This document shows, in pieces, positions 11,124 to 23,975 of a DNA stretch of 44,019 nucleotides. The stretch is from the NCBI GenBank assembly GCA_032718475.1, contig JAUCBJ010003753.1, positions 1 to 44,019 of the forward strand, in the 5' to 3' direction. This DNA is from Nemertoderma westbladi (lineage: Eukaryota > Xenacoelomorpha > Nemertodermatida > Nemertodermatidae). The notes beneath the pieces were generated by a model. It worked only from the letters and a program-made list of their open reading frames with translations. It was not told where the DNA came from and did not search any database. The translations under genes were made by a program, and so were the position numbers. The first letter of the stretch is position 1; each line of letters begins with the position of its first letter.

Positions 11124-14100
11124 GCGCATATAACTTTACTTCACTTTACCTTCCTTACCTGCCTCCCGCGCATATAACTTTACTTCACTTTACCTTCCTT
11201 ACCTGCCTCCCGCGCATATAACTTTACTTCACTTTTCCTTCCTTACCTGCCTCCCGCGCATATAACTTTACATCACTTTACCTTCCTTACCTGCCTCCCG
11301 CGCATATAACTTTACTTCACTTTACCTTCCTTATCTGCCTCCCGCGCATATAACTTTACTTCACTTTTCCTTCCTTACCTGCCTCCCGCGCATATAACTT
11401 TACTTCACTTTTCCTTCCTTACCTGCCTCCCGCGCATATAACTTTACTTCACTTTACCTCTGCCTCCCGCGCATATAACTTTACTTCACTTTACCTTCCT
11501 TACCTGCCTCCCGCGCATATAACTTTACTTCACTTTACCTTCCTTACCTGCCTCCCGCGCATATAACTTTACTTCACTTTTCCTTCCTTACCTGCCTCCC
11601 GCGCATATAACTTTACTTCACTTTACCTCTGCCTCCCGCGCATATAACTTTACTTCACTTTACCTTCCTTACCTGCCTCCCGCGCATATAACTTTACTTC
11701 ACTTTACCTCTGCCTCCCGCGCATATAACTTTACTTCACTTTACCTTCCTTACCTGCCTCCCGCGCATATAACTTTACTTCACTTTACCTTCCTTACCTG
11801 CCTCCCGCGCATATAACTTTACTTCACTTTACCTCTGCCTCCCGCGCATATAACTTTACTTCACTTTACCTTCCTTACCTGCCTCCCGCGCATATAACTT
11901 TACTTCACTTTACCTTCCTTACCTGCCTCCCGCGCATATAACTTTACTTCACTTTACCTTCCTTACCTGCCTCCCGCGCATATAACTTTACTTCACTTTA
12001 CCTTCCTTACCTGCCTCCCGCGCATATAACTTTACTTCACTTTACCTTCCTTACCTGCCTCCCGCGCATATAACTTTACTTCACTTTACCTTCCTTACCT
12101 GCCTCCCGCGCATATAACTTTACTTCACTTTACCTTCCTTACCTGACTCCCGCGCATATAACTTTACTTCACTTTACCTTCCTTATCTGCCTCCCGCGCA
12201 TATAACTTTACTTCACTTTACCTTCCTTACCTGCCTCCCGCGCATATAACTTTACTTCACTTTACCTTCCTTACCTGCCTCCCGCGCATATAACTTTACT
12301 TCACTTTACCTTCCTTACCTGCCTCCCGCGCATATAACTTTACTTCACTTTACCTTCCTTACCTGCCTCCCGCGCATATAACTTTACTTCACTTTACCTC
12401 TGCCTCCCGCGCATATAACTTTACTTCACTTTACCTTCCTTACCTGCCTCCCGCGCATATAACTTTAATTCACTTTACCTTCCTTACCTGCCTCCCGCGC
12501 ATATAACTTTAATTCACTTTACCTCTGCCTCCCGCGCATATAACTTTACTTCACTTTACCTTCCTTACCTGCCTCCCGCGCATATAACTTTAATTCACTT
12601 TACCTCTGCCTCCCGCGCATATAACTTTACTTCACTTTACCTTCCTTACCTGCCTCCCGCGCATATAACTTTAATTCACTTTACCTCCCTTACCTGCCTC
12701 CCGCGCATATAACTTTACTTCACTTTACCTTCCTTATCTGCCTCCCGCGCATATAACTTTACTTCACTTTACCTTCCTTACCTGCCTCCCGCGCATATAA
12801 CTTTACTTCACTTTACCTTCCTTATCTGCCTCCCGCGCATATAACTTTACTTCACTTTACCTTCCTTACCTTCCTCCCGCGCATATAACTTTACTTCACT
12901 TTACCTCCCTTACCTGCCTCCCGCGCATATAACTTTACTTCACTTTACCTTCCTTACCTGCCTCCCGCGCATATAACTTTAATTCACTTTACCTCTGCCT
13001 CCCGCGCATATAACTTTACTTCACTTTACTTTCCTTACCTGCCTCCCGCGCATATAACTTTAATTCACTTTACCTCCCTTACCTGCCTCCCGCGCATATA
13101 ACTTTACTTCACTTTACCTTCCTTATCTGCCTCCCGCGCATATAACTTTACTTCACTTTACCTTCCTTACCTGCCTCCCGCGCATATAACTTTAATTCAC
13201 TTTACCTCTGCCTCCCGCGCATATAACTTTACTTCACTTTACCTTCCTTACCTGCCTCCCGCGCATATAACTTTAATTCACTTTACCTCCCTTACCTGCC
13301 TCCCGCGCATATAACTTTACTTCACTTTACCTCCCTTACCTGCCTCCCGCGCATATAACTTTACTTCACTTTACCTTCCTTACCTGCCTCCCGCGCATAT
13401 AACTTTACTTCACTTTACCTTCCTTACCTGCCTCCCGCGCATATAACTTTACTTCACTTTACCTTCCTTATCTGCCTCCCGCGCATATAACTTTACTTCA
13501 CTTTACCTTCCTTACCTTCCTCCCGCGCATATAACTTTACTTCACTTTACCTCCCTTACCTGCCTCCCGCGCATATAACTTTACTTCACTTTACCTTCCT
13601 TACCTGCCTCCCGCGCATATAACTTTAATTCACTTTACCTCTGCCTCCCGCGCATATAACTTTACTTCACTTTACCTTCCTTACCTGCCTCCCGCGCATA
13701 TAACTTTAATTCACTTTACCTCCCTTACCTGCCTCCCGCGCATATAACTTTACTTCACTTTACCTTCCTTATCTGCCTCCCGCGCATATAACTTTAATTC
13801 ACTTTACCTCTGCCTCCCGCGCATATAACTTTACTTCACTTTACCTTCCTTACCTGCCTCCCGCGCATATAACTTTACTTCACTTTACCTTCCTTACCTG
13901 CCTCCCGCGCATATAACTTTACTTCACTTTACCTTCCTTACCTGCCTCCCGCGCATATAACTTTAATTCACTTTACCTCTGCCTCCCGCGCATATAACTT
14001 TACTTCACTTTACCTTCCTTACCTGCCTCCCGCGCATATAACTTTACTTCACTTTACCTCCCTTACCTGCCTCCCGCGCATATAACTTTACTTCACTTTA

Positions 14101-16718
14101 CCTTCCTTATCTGCCTCCCGCGCATATAACTTTAATTCACTTTACCTCTGCCTCCCGCGCATATAACTTTACTTCACTTTACCTTCCTTACCTGCCTCCC
14201 GCGCATATAACTTTACTTCACTTTACCTTCCTTACCTGCCTCCCGCGCATATAACTTTACTTCACTTTACCTTCCTTACCTGCCTCCCGCGCATATAACT
14301 TTAATTCACTTTACCTCTGCCTCCCGCGCATATAACTTTACTTCACTTTACCTTCCTTACCTGCCTCCCGCGCATATAACTTTAATTCACTTTACCTCCC
14401 TTACCTGCCTCCCGCGCATATAACTTTACTTCACTTTACCTTCCTTATCTGCCTCCCGCGCATATAACTTTAATTCACTTTACCTCTGCCTCCCGCGCAT
14501 ATAACTTTACTTCACTTTACCTTCCTTACCTGCCTCCCGCGCATATAACTTAAACTTCACTTTACCTTCCTTACCTGCCTCCCGCGCATATAACTTTACT
14601 TCACTTTACCTTCCTTACCTGCCTCCCGCGCATATAACTTTAATTCACTTTACCTTCCTTACCTGCCTCCCGCGCATATAACTTTACTTCACTTTACCTT
14701 CCTTACCTGCCTCCCGCGCATATAACTTTACTTCACTTTACCTTCCTTACCTGCCTCCCGCGCATATAACTTTACTTCACTTTACCTTCCTTACCTGCCT
14801 CCCGCGCATATAACTTTACTTCACTTTACCTTCCTTACCTGCCTCCCGCGCATATAACTTTACTTCACTTTACCTTCCTTACCTGCCTCCCGCGCATATA
14901 ACTTTACTTCACTTTACCTTCCTTACCTGCCTCCCGCGCATATAACTTTACTTCACTTTACCTCCCTTACCTGCCTCCCGCGCATATAACTTTACTTCAC
15001 TTTACCTTCCTTACCTGCCTCCCGCGCATATAACTTTACGTCACTTTACCTTCCTTACCTGCCTCCCGCGCATATAACTTTACTTCACTTTACCTTACCT
15101 GCCTCCCGCGCATATAACTTTACTTCACTTTACCTTCCTTACCTGCCTCCCGCGCATATAACTTTACTTCACTTTACCTTCCTTACCTGCCTCCCGCGCA
15201 TATAACTTTACTTCACTTTACCTTCCTTACCTGCCTCCCGCGCATATAACTTTACTTCACTTTACCTTCCTTACCTGCCTCCCGCGCATATAACTTTACT
15301 TCACTTTACCTTCCTTACCTGCCTCCCGCGCATATAACTTTACTTCACTTTACCTTCCTTACCTGCCTCCCGCGCATATAACTTTACTTCACTTTATCTT
15401 CCTTACCTGCCTCCCGCGCATATAACTTTACTTCACTTTACCTTCCTTACCTGCCTCCCGCGCATATAACTTTACTTCACTTTACCTTCCTTACCTGCCT
15501 CCCGCGCATATAACTTTACTTCACTTTACCTTCCTTACCTGCCTCCCGCGCATATAACTTTACTTCACTTTTCCTTCCTTACCTGCCTCCCGCGCATATA
15601 ACTTTACTTCACTTTACCTTCCTTACCTGCCTCCCGCGCATATAACTTTACTTCACTTTACCTTCCTTACCTGCCTCCCGCGCATATAACTTTACTTCAC
15701 TTTACCTTCCTTACCTGCCTCCCGCGCATATAACTTTACTTCACTTTACCTTCCTTACCTGCCTCCCGCGCATATAACTTTACTTCACTTTTCCTTCCTT
15801 ACCTGCCTCCCGCGCATATAACTTTACTTCACTTTACCTTCCTTACCTGCCTCCCGCGCATATAACTTTACTTCACTTTACCTCCCTTACCTGCCTCCCG
15901 CGCATATAACTTTACTTCACTTTACCTTCCTTACCTGCCTCCCGCGCATATAACTTTACTTCACTTTACCTTCCTTACCTGCCTCCCGCGCATATAACTT
16001 TACTTCACTTTACCTTCCTTACCTGCCTCCCGCGCATATAACTTTACTTCACTTTACCTTCCTTACCTGCCTCCCGCGCATATAACTTTACTTCACTTTA
16101 CCTTCCTTACCTGCCTCCCGCGCATATAACTTTACTTCACTTTACCTTCCTTACCTGCCTCCCGCGCATATAACTTTACTTCACTTTACCTTCCTTACCT
16201 GCCTCCCGCGCATATAACTTTACTTCACTTTACCTTCCTTACCTGCCTCCCGCGCATATAACTTTACTTCACTTTACCTTCCTTACCTGCCTCCCGCGCA
16301 TATAACTTTACTTCACTTTACCTTCCTTACCTGCCTCCCGCGCATATAACTTTACTTCACTTTACCTTCCTTATCTGCCTCCCGCGCATATAACTTTACT
16401 TCACTTTACCTTCCTTACCTGCCTCCCGCGCATATAACTTTACTTCACTTTACCTTCCTTACCTGCCTCCCGCGCATATAACTTTACTTCACTTTACCTT
16501 CCTTACCTGCCTCCCGCGCATATAACTTTACTTCACTTTACCTTCCTTACCTGCCTCCCGCGCATATAACTTTACTTCACTTTACCTTCCTTACCTGCCT
16601 CCCGCGCATATAACTTTACTTCACTTTACCTCTGCCTCCCGCGCATATAACTTTAATTCACTTTACCTTCCTTACCTGCCTCCCGCGCATATAACTTTAA
16701 TTCACTTTACCTTACCTA
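11124..16718. repeat. Giant minisatellite, about 44-bp period, roughly 130 copies
   Basis: The whole 5.6 kb is a head-to-tail array of a 44-bp unit starting GCGCATATAACTTTACTTC and ending CCTGCCTCCC. A 37-bp variant has lost 7 bp (CTTTACCTCTGCC). Point variants are TTTAATTC for TTTACTTC, TTTTCC for TTTACC, CTCCC for CTTCC and TTATC for TTACC. The variants are not random: the rare variant TTACCTTCCTCCC recurs at about 12871 and 13517 with matching neighbours, so parts of the middle are built from longer duplicated blocks of about 646 bp. The left (about 11.1-12.3 kb) and right (about 14.6-16.6 kb) thirds are more uniform. There is no open frame of use. Confidence 0.97.
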
Positions 16719-16975
16719 CGGAATTCAATAATATTTTAATTTTACAAATAAAAGTGTCTACATTACACACACATACCATGCGCCCACTTTTTTTACCCAC
16801 CTTTTCAACACCCCCTCCCCAAACAAAAAAATAATATTTAAAAAATTGTATAATTCGCATAAGGCAGTTCTGTGTTGCGTGGAAGTCGCCAAGGATATTA
16901 ACTTACTATAAATATTTACATAATTTAGTGCGATTTCTATCACTTAGCAGTTTATTTTATTGGTAGTTACTGTTA
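16719..16975. other. Short unique spacer between two arrays
   Basis: This AT-rich unique sequence separates the 44-bp and the 38-bp minisatellites. No gene or element is recognised. Confidence 0.5.
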
Positions 16976-17583
16976 CCCGTGATAATTGAACAGTGGCGTA
17001 TTTAAGTTTCGGTCCCGTGATAATTGAACAGTGGCGTATTTAAGTTTCGGTCCCGTGATAATTGAACAGTGGCGTATTTAAGTTTCGGTCCCGTGATAAT
17101 TGAACAGTGGCGTATTTAAGTTTCGGTCCCGTGATAATTGAACAGTGGCGTATTTAAGTTTCGGTCCCGTGATAATTGAACAGTGGCGTATTTAAGTTTC
17201 GGTCCCGTGATAATTGAACAGTGGCGTATTTAAGTTTCGGTCCCGTGATAATTGAACAGTGGCGTATTTAAGTTTCGGTCCCGTGATAATTGAACAGTGG
17301 CGTATTTAAGTTTCGGTCCCGTGATAATTGAACAGTGGCGTATTTAAGTTTCGGTCCCGTGATAATTGAACAGTGGCGTATTTAAGTTTCGGTCCCGTGA
17401 TAATTGAACAGTGGCGTATTTAAGTTTCGGTCCCGTGATAATTGAACAGTGGCGTATTTAAGTTTCGGTCCCGTGATAATTGAACAGTGGCGTATTTAAG
17501 TTTCGGTCCCGTGATAATTGAACAGTGGCGTATTTAAGTTTCGGTCCCGTGATAATTGAACAGTGGCGTATTTAAGTTTCGGT
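16976..17583. repeat. Perfect 38-bp tandem array, 16 copies
   Basis: The unit begins CCCGTGATAATTGAACAG and ends AAGTTTCGGT. The array is 608 bp long, exactly 16 x 38, and I found no difference between copies by eye. Such homogeneity implies a very recent expansion or an assembler-generated copy number. Confidence 0.95.
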
Positions 17584-19044
17584 CAAGGAGTAGGATATAA
17601 ACCATGAGGGTGAGTATGCATAAACTTTAGGAATATTGATTATATAAGTGAATGTGCATAACAGGAAGGAAGAAAATGCGAGCTTAGCGAGCGGAAATTT
17701 TAATTATAATTTAACAATTTTGAGATTTACAGTAGCACATCAAACCTTTTAAACAATATAATACTTCGATGTTTTTACATTCGGTAGGTATTTAACAGTG
17801 GCTACAGCCACTGCAGTACAGTAATATAATAAATACTGTTGGAAAAATATTTAATACTCAAAAATTTCGCCACTCATTATGCCTGTAATTTCGCCCCCTA
17901 GAGATTTGCCAGGGGGCAATTGCCCCCTGCCTTTCCCTACGCCTATGTTTTCTAACCAAAACAATAAACTAGACATTATTTCATTTGTGCTCATTTCTCA
18001 CTTGTCGTAATTTTGCGTCACTATTGTATGTGACATCAACTAACTAAAGACGAAATTGTAGTCCCAGGAGGATATCTTAGTTTGAAGCAAATTAGTATAG
18101 TTCGGGGCTTCGGGATTACATTTGACTCATAAATAATATTGGCCTTAACAGGTACCTGTAGCTATATCTAGTTTACTAGAGGCAGCGTGGCATTGTGTTA
18201 TCCATCCTTTATTTTCATGTCAGCCTATAACAATATGAGTTACAATGGAATGGAATTACAGCCGCCCGTTATTGTATGGTTGGTTAGGCTGCTACTAATC
18301 ATTGTGGACTTCCCTGCACTACTGCTATGAATGTTATCAATATTCAATCAAGTATATCCTAATAATGCGCTGTGCCAACAACCATATATAGCTCGATCTT
18401 ATCTCCAATTGGCTGTTTCCATTTGTTATCACTTTGGTAGGGGCTATTTAACGTGATTGCACAGACTATCCCGTATCCTAGTCGTCTATCTCACTCAGTT
18501 TTAGAGTTTAGTTACTTTATTGTTTTTCTAATTTTACATACTCTGCCTTATCTGTAAATCCTCTCTATTCTCTTACGTATGTATTAGAGGCCATTTTCTT
18601 TCTATTTTCCAATTCTTTCTAAAAAAAATATAAAAACTCTACGCAAATCCCATCTTGGCGAATTAATATCCCGCCTCGCCGCCTCAATGTTAAATTCTCA
18701 AAACAATAAACACAATTTTTATTGCGTCCAGTTTTCCCCGTTATCTGAATTAATTAGTCTATCTACCACCTGTCCATCGGGTGTAAATTCTATGCGGACA
18801 ACATAATACCACGGCCAAACATTGATAAAAACGAAAAAATGTAACCTATTATAATATTCATAAACGTTTATTGTTTTAGTGAGAATAGCTTTACAGTGTA
18901 AGCTGTTACTATCTATGATTGACAGCTGAGTTTGTTCGCATTGTCTTCTGTCCATTACTATCCTAAATTCCTTTCAGTATTAAAGTCAGTCAGTCAGTCT
19001 ATTCTGTCGGTTAATTTATTCCGCTATATTTCTCCAACCCCGCA
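17584..19044. other. Intergenic region upstream of the small heat shock gene
   Basis: No gene is seen. At about 17860-17947 there is a segment with the palindrome GGGGGCAATTGCCCCC and the end CCCTACGCC, which reads like the terminus of an unidentified repetitive element. Upstream of the heat shock ORF I looked for heat shock elements (inverted nGAAn units) and found no convincing run of three. Confidence 0.4.
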
Positions 19045-19797
19045 ATGGATCGCATCGTCGACGTTCTGGAAGCGAACACCCGATTCTGGGATGAGATCGA
19101 GAAACGGGAACATGGTCACTTCATGTTGCGACCGACCCACGACCAGCTACTCCGCCCCCGATGGGATGCGGTAATGGTGGGACCTCTAGACGCCATCCTG
19201 CGGCCGCTGGTGGAACACAAGCACCGCGACTTGGACGTGATTGAGAAGGAAGTCGAGGACCTGATGGTTTCCCACTTCCCACATCTGGAGAACGCGGACG
19301 GTCGATTCCATTTGCACTTCGACGTCAAAGGATTCGAACCCAAAGATCTCAAAGTCCAGTTGCTAAACAACGGAAAGGTCACCGTCGAGGGAACCATGGA
19401 GAAGTCAGCTGAGAGTGAGGGGAAGCGAGACTTTGTTAAACGGCAATTCTTCCGGACGATATCCCTTCCGGAGAACGTCAAGGGAGAATCGATAAAGTGC
19501 TCCTTCTCCGAGGACGGGGTTCTATCGTTGGACGCGGAAAGAAGCGAAACCGAAACACCGAAACCAATCGAAACGGTAACCAACGGAGTAACCAACGAAA
19601 CGGTAACCAACGGAGTAACCAACGAAACGGTAACCAACGGAGTAACCAACGAAACGGTAACCAACGGAGTAACCAACGAAACGGTAACCAACGAAACTGT
19701 AACCAACGGAGCAACCAATGGGACAACCACTGAGGATAAACTAGCTGCGATCAACAAACTCAAGGAAACCCCAATGAGTTCTGACGAGACCGCGTAG
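19045..19797 (+). CDS. Small heat shock protein (HSP20/alpha-crystallin family)
   Basis: This is an intronless ORF of 250 aa. Proteins of this family are ATP-independent chaperones that hold unfolding proteins as oligomers, normally in the cytosol. Residues 1-85 form the variable N-terminal region (RFWDEIEKRE; PLDAILRPLVEHKH). Residues 86-165 form the alpha-crystallin domain: GRFHLHFDVKGFEPKDLKV, then KVTVEGTMEK, then FFRTISLPENV and a closing FSEDGVLSLDAE strand, the usual order of its beta strands. The C-terminal tail (about 170-230) is a Thr/Asn-rich repeat of the 9-mer ETVTNGVTN, longer than usual. I see no clear I-x-I/V oligomerisation motif. There is no signal peptide. The start is the first ATG of the frame, directly before a plausible DRIVDVLEANTRFW start region. 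A polyadenylation signal lies at 19922. No introns are needed. I am confident of the family; the specific orthologue is not assignable. Confidence 0.95.
   Translation: MDRIVDVLEANTRFWDEIEKREHGHFMLRPTHDQLLRPRWDAVMVGPLDAILRPLVEHKHRDLDVIEKEVEDLMVSHFPHLENADGRFHLHFDVKGFEPKDLKVQLLNNGKVTVEGTMEKSAESEGKRDFVKRQFFRTISLPENVKGESIKCSFSEDGVLSLDAERSETETPKPIETVTNGVTNETVTNGVTNETVTNGVTNETVTNGVTNETVTNETVTNGATNGTTTEDKLAAINKLKETPMSSDETA
19570..19719 (+). repeat. 27-bp coding minisatellite inside the small heat shock gene
   Basis: Copies begin at 19570, 19597, 19624 and 19651 (27 bp each), then a 15-bp partial copy at 19678 and a variant at 19693. Each unit encodes the nine residues ETVTNGVTN, so copy-number change keeps the reading frame. 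Confidence 0.95.
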
Positions 19798-19921
19798 AAA
19801 CTGTAGAGAACGACTTCGACCCCATTTAACATAAATATACTTTAGAATATATTCCATGTGTTGTGCTTCATTATTTAATATTTCCACTTTCATTATGTAA
19901 CATGTATATGTAACAATTGCT

Positions 19922-19927
19922 AATAAA
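19922..19927 (+). promoter_or_regulatory. Polyadenylation signal of the small heat shock gene
   Basis: This is an AATAAA hexamer 125 bp after the stop codon, in AT-rich sequence, and the first canonical signal downstream. Confidence 0.55.
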
Positions 19928-20126
19928 TTAGTTGCAACTTATTAATGGAAAGTTTTTTTAAATATCAGCTTCGAACAATAAATAATTAAAAACTAAAATA
20001 TATTAACACTCCCCAAATGATTGACGTGATAATTCTAAATCTCACTGCTGCGTTGTACACTATGATGCCTGACAAAACAATATTAAATAAAAATTATATA
20101 TTATCCAATACAAAAGTATAAACTAC

Positions 20127-20460
20127 ACGTTCGTGGGGTCTTCGCGCAGCACGAAGTGAGCAAAGCCTTTCGCATATGGGTACCATTAACCAGTTGTCTG
20201 CCGTTAGTCAGAAGTCTTCAACACAATACTCGTCCTCCTCTTGTGCCTCGTTGCGTTCGTTCGTTTTTGACGAAACTTCAGATTCCTTCTAAACCTTTGC
20301 CGGACTACGTAAGTACCAAGTTTCGTTTAATTTCATAAAGGAATAACCGAGTTATTAGCGATCAAAAATTTACGACAGACGACGACGACGACGACAGACA
20401 ACTCGCCAATGGCACCCATATGCTAAGGCTTCGCGTACTTCGTGGCTCGCTCCACAAGTA
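20127..20460. mobile_element. Inverted-repeat element (MITE-like), about 330 bp
   Basis: The left end (TTCGTGGGGTC...GCATATGGGTACCATT) and right end (AATGGCACCCATATGC...CTCGCTCCACAAG) are imperfect reverse complements over about 60 bp. The ends share CACGAAGT-like and GCATATGGGT cores. The interior carries a short GAC/ACG triplet run at about 20380-20395. No ORF is worth keeping. Confidence 0.65.
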
Positions 20461-21920
20461 AATAAATGGAGCTTTTTCTCAATGCTATCCACTCTTTATT
20501 CATTTTATTTCGTTATCTTTTTTTAAAGTACTCGTACTGTTCTTAAATTGGTACTTTTATTATTAATTATTTTGTAACATATAATATAATTAATTAACTA
20601 ATCAAAATGCCAAAATACCAATAATTACATTATTTATTACAGTGGTGTTGATCCACATTAACCATTGGATAACTTTAGTATCACAACCCTATCACAGGCC
20701 TTTTTTATTTCCGGAATTTCATTCTTAAATAAAAAATAATGAATAATCAATAATGCTTGATAAGCCTTAGTCAATGTATAGATGAAGCGTTATATAAAAA
20801 TTAAAATTTAATAACATTGAAATTTCTCTAAACTATGACATCCTCTAATCTAAATAAATGTAAACTAAAGAACTTTCATGTTCTGGAGTAGTTAAAATGA
20901 AAGTGGAGAGCAGCTCCTAAAGTAAACCAATATTATTAACCATTAATATTATTACCTTTTTGGAGTGCCCTCCAGTTTTTGTAGGATTTTAAGAATTTTG
21001 TTCTATGAAAATATACTTGTACAGTATAAGTCCAAGAAAAAATGTATATTTCATTTTTCGCCAATTTTATTCAGATTTTTTTCTGTAAAAAGAAGTTGCA
21101 CTTTTCTAACATTACTTGACAAACCCGTCACCGTTGTTTATATCTTTGCCTTTCCCACCTATCCTTGATTAAAGCAGTTGCAATTACTGTATTTCATTAA
21201 GCTGGCGCAATATTAATACTATATCAACATAATTATACTAAAAAATTATACAATACCGAGAAATAAGTTTAAAATATCCAAAGTATAACAGTTTTCATTT
21301 CATTTCTTTCTTCTCAGCAATATTAGCAATATTAAATAACTATTACAAATATTATAAACAATAAAATAAATATTTAATCCCATTAATCAATCCCCTCCAA
21401 TTTTTCTAACAGACCCCTAACCTCTCCTATTTAATTTTTCCATCTATTCTCATTTCCTTATTGTAAAGTACTTATCCATACTTGGCATCACAAATTCACT
21501 CCACCACCATCACCTTCTTGTAGCTATTCAATCATATTATGCTACGCAATCAATATGAACATATTGTGTAGAAGATACTGTATATCAATACAATAAAAAA
21601 TTTACATTCGCCGCTCGACAAACAACGCAGCGTGGGATTATATATTGTATAATTCCGTAGCATTGTACTGGTGGGAGTAAATCGATGTTGTTATGTGAAG
21701 AATGAAGCATAATGCAGAATTATTATATCATTAGGCCTACTGCTTCTCCATATAAGAATCTATAACATTTCCCATTATTACACCCGAATCATCACAAATT
21801 CATTTAAGTCTTCAGAGAATATAAACTGTATACTTCAGTGTTAGCTAACAGTATATTTACTATTAAGGTGTTTACTCATACAGTACAAGTAGTGATTGAA
21901 GTAGAAGCTTGAGTAACCGA
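20461..21920. other. Intergenic AT-rich, no gene recognised
   Basis: This is unique sequence with only short open frames, none resembling a known protein. Confidence 0.45.
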
Positions 21921-21923
21921 TAA

Positions 21924-22312
21924 TTACGAATTATATTTATTTATCAAACAGCTTAAGTAAAAAACATTACCAGTAGGTGTGTTAGTACCGAAGTATGTAA
22001 AAAACTAAAAAGCAACAAGACCTAGAAGTTGCATGCAGTCAGTGATCAGCTGACAGCAACCAGCTTATCGGTAGGTTTCGCCCCGCAACTGAAGGCATTG
22101 GAAATGTAGATAGATATTCACAAAGCAGGACGGAAAGGGTATTGAGATGAAGATAAAGTTCTGTAAATTCGTTAACTAACCACTGGGAAGCAGCTTTAAA
22201 ATGATTACTTTGAAATGTAATTAATTAAATGCAAATCAATTCCCGCCAGTCAGTCAGCCAACGTGTATTGGGCTCGCCGCAGTGCATCATGATGGGGTTG
22301 TGTACAGTCTTT
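21924..22312. repeat. Left inverted arm of the Penelope-like element
   Basis: This is the reverse complement of 24470-24947, with gaps and roughly 80 percent identity by eye. Its inner end, read on the minus strand, encodes PHHDALRRAQYTLAD followed by stop. Confidence 0.75.
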
Positions 22313-23745
22313 ACCCTGTTCGCTCCGATCCTTGGCCACCCCATCCTCGGGCTCTGACTAACGATTCAAACAAGTGTTGGATGGTGTGTCCAACATATTC
22401 CCCCGTACAAGAGGGACAAGAGAAAGAGTAAATGACATTAGACGCAAGGATATTCGGGACGGGTTGTTTTAGAGATGGGAGTGACTGGTGCAATTTGGAT
22501 GTAGTGAAAACGAACCGAACTGACCGTGTGCGAGACCTGGTTATAAGTCCATGCAACTTTCGAACAAAGAGATCAGTTGCCCGACCTCGGTATTCCTAAC
22601 TTACAAATAATGGGCTTTGAATCATCAGCAGCTGCCGGGTCCACCGGGTCACTGACTTCGGTGGGGGCAATTGTTGGTGCCTCGCCCTCAGAACCACTGC
22701 TTGCACACCCCCTAGTGGCTTGAACTGCGGCTAGCTCATGCTCGAACATCGCAACAGTATAGTGGTTATTGCTAAGAATATTCTTAGCATCCCCAATAGT
22801 GATAAAGAGTTGGGAACCATCCCCACCATTACACGTGTTAAAGTTGCGATGGAATATAACACGAACTGCACCACGTTTGTAAGACTCAAGCGAACACACT
22901 GTGGCATTGAGAATGAGCCCAGTATCAGTATGCTTGCAATACCACCTCGTTGAAAGAGCATAGTCAACCAGAGTGACAACCAAATCAGGAAAGGACAAGC
23001 GGCCCTCTTCCTCCATCTCAAGAATAAACTTGAGATTAGGATGGAAGTCATTGACCTCTCTCAGCTTCTCTTTGTGGTCATTACTGCCAATGCTAAATAC
23101 GTCATCGACGTATCTATCGCTAAGCTTGGTGCCTGAAGCAATCCTTCTGTCGAACTATGACAGAGAGAGGTTGGCGTGCATGGGGCCCAATGGAGACCCA
23201 ATAGTAACAGCATCTTTCTGACAGATGTAGTTACCATGGTTATCCAGGAATACAACATCCTTGGTAGCCAACTGCCCAAGAGCAATAAATTGGTCCTTGC
23301 TGGGTGATTGGCTGGCTGTCCGGATGCCGCTCATACAGTAGATCAGCAGCAAGCTGCACCGCCTCCCTCAGTGGGACGTTAGTGAATAAAGTGGGTAGTG
23401 GGTTTAACCTCTAGTTGGGTGAGATGATCAGCGGACCCAGCGCTGTTTGTAGATATCTTACCCTTGGGCAGCACATCCAGGATGTCTCTGAGAAATACAG
23501 CAATATGTTGCTGGACATAGAGGTTATTGGATGTAGCGGGACACCAGCCTTGTGGACTTTGGCGAGGCCATAACGTCTAGGAGGAGTGGTATCCTTTCGA
23601 GGTAATAACTTCGCTAAGAGTTCCCCATTCTCCTTGCCCACAATGTTCCTGAACCTATTACGAATAACCTCCTCCCTCCATCGGTAAACAATTATCTTTA
23701 CAGCACTGGGACGACTGGGAGCTGTGGATCGAGTCAGTCTCATTG
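22300..23745 (-). pseudogene. Penelope-like RT plus GIY-YIG endonuclease, degraded
   Basis: The remains of a single long minus-strand ORF are now split by frameshifts and stops. In order from 23745 downward: RYGLAKVHKAGVPLHPITS (RT fingers, near 23570-23510); KDAVTIGSPLGPMHANL (23210-23155), the conserved GSPLGP block; a stop just before FDRRIASGTKLSDRYVDDVFS (about 23157-23085) with the catalytic YVDD; then FPDLVVTL and HTDTGLILNATV with YKRGAVRVIFHR (about 23000-22840). The C-terminal part is NVIYSFSCPSCTGEYVGHT (about 22430), a GIY-YIG nuclease core with the CxxC before YVG that is usual in these elements. In the family, RT makes the DNA copy and the nuclease cuts the target. Here at least one internal stop and several frameshifts prevent a full protein, so I call it dead. 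Confidence 0.9.
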
Positions 23746-23975
23746 ACTACGGGACCAGATGCCTTACATTGTTGTTCTCCAAATCAGTTTCCATAAATAG
23801 TTGTACTGTATTTATATTGTATATAGTTCTGCACCATCCACATACTGTATATAGTTTGTTTATATTGTAAAGACATTTATCGTTTTTATATTGTTTGTCA
23901 GTGCTAACCCGTTCCGTTCTCTATCTCACACATTTCTATATATAACATCACAGTAGTGTTTTTCCTATCCGTAGG

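Noticed and set aside
11124-16718. CRISPR array
   Set aside because: The units are directly adjacent without unique spacers; this is a eukaryotic minisatellite.
16976-17583. CRISPR array
   Set aside because: The 38-bp units are identical and contiguous, with no spacers.
18460-19044. Heat shock elements upstream of the small heat shock gene
   Set aside because: Isolated GAA/TTC-like pentamers occur, but no three alternating units in proper spacing.
19116-19832. 238-codon minus-strand frame across the small heat shock gene
   Set aside because: It is the antisense of a clear alpha-crystallin domain and of the 27-bp repeat; the repeat keeps all frames open.
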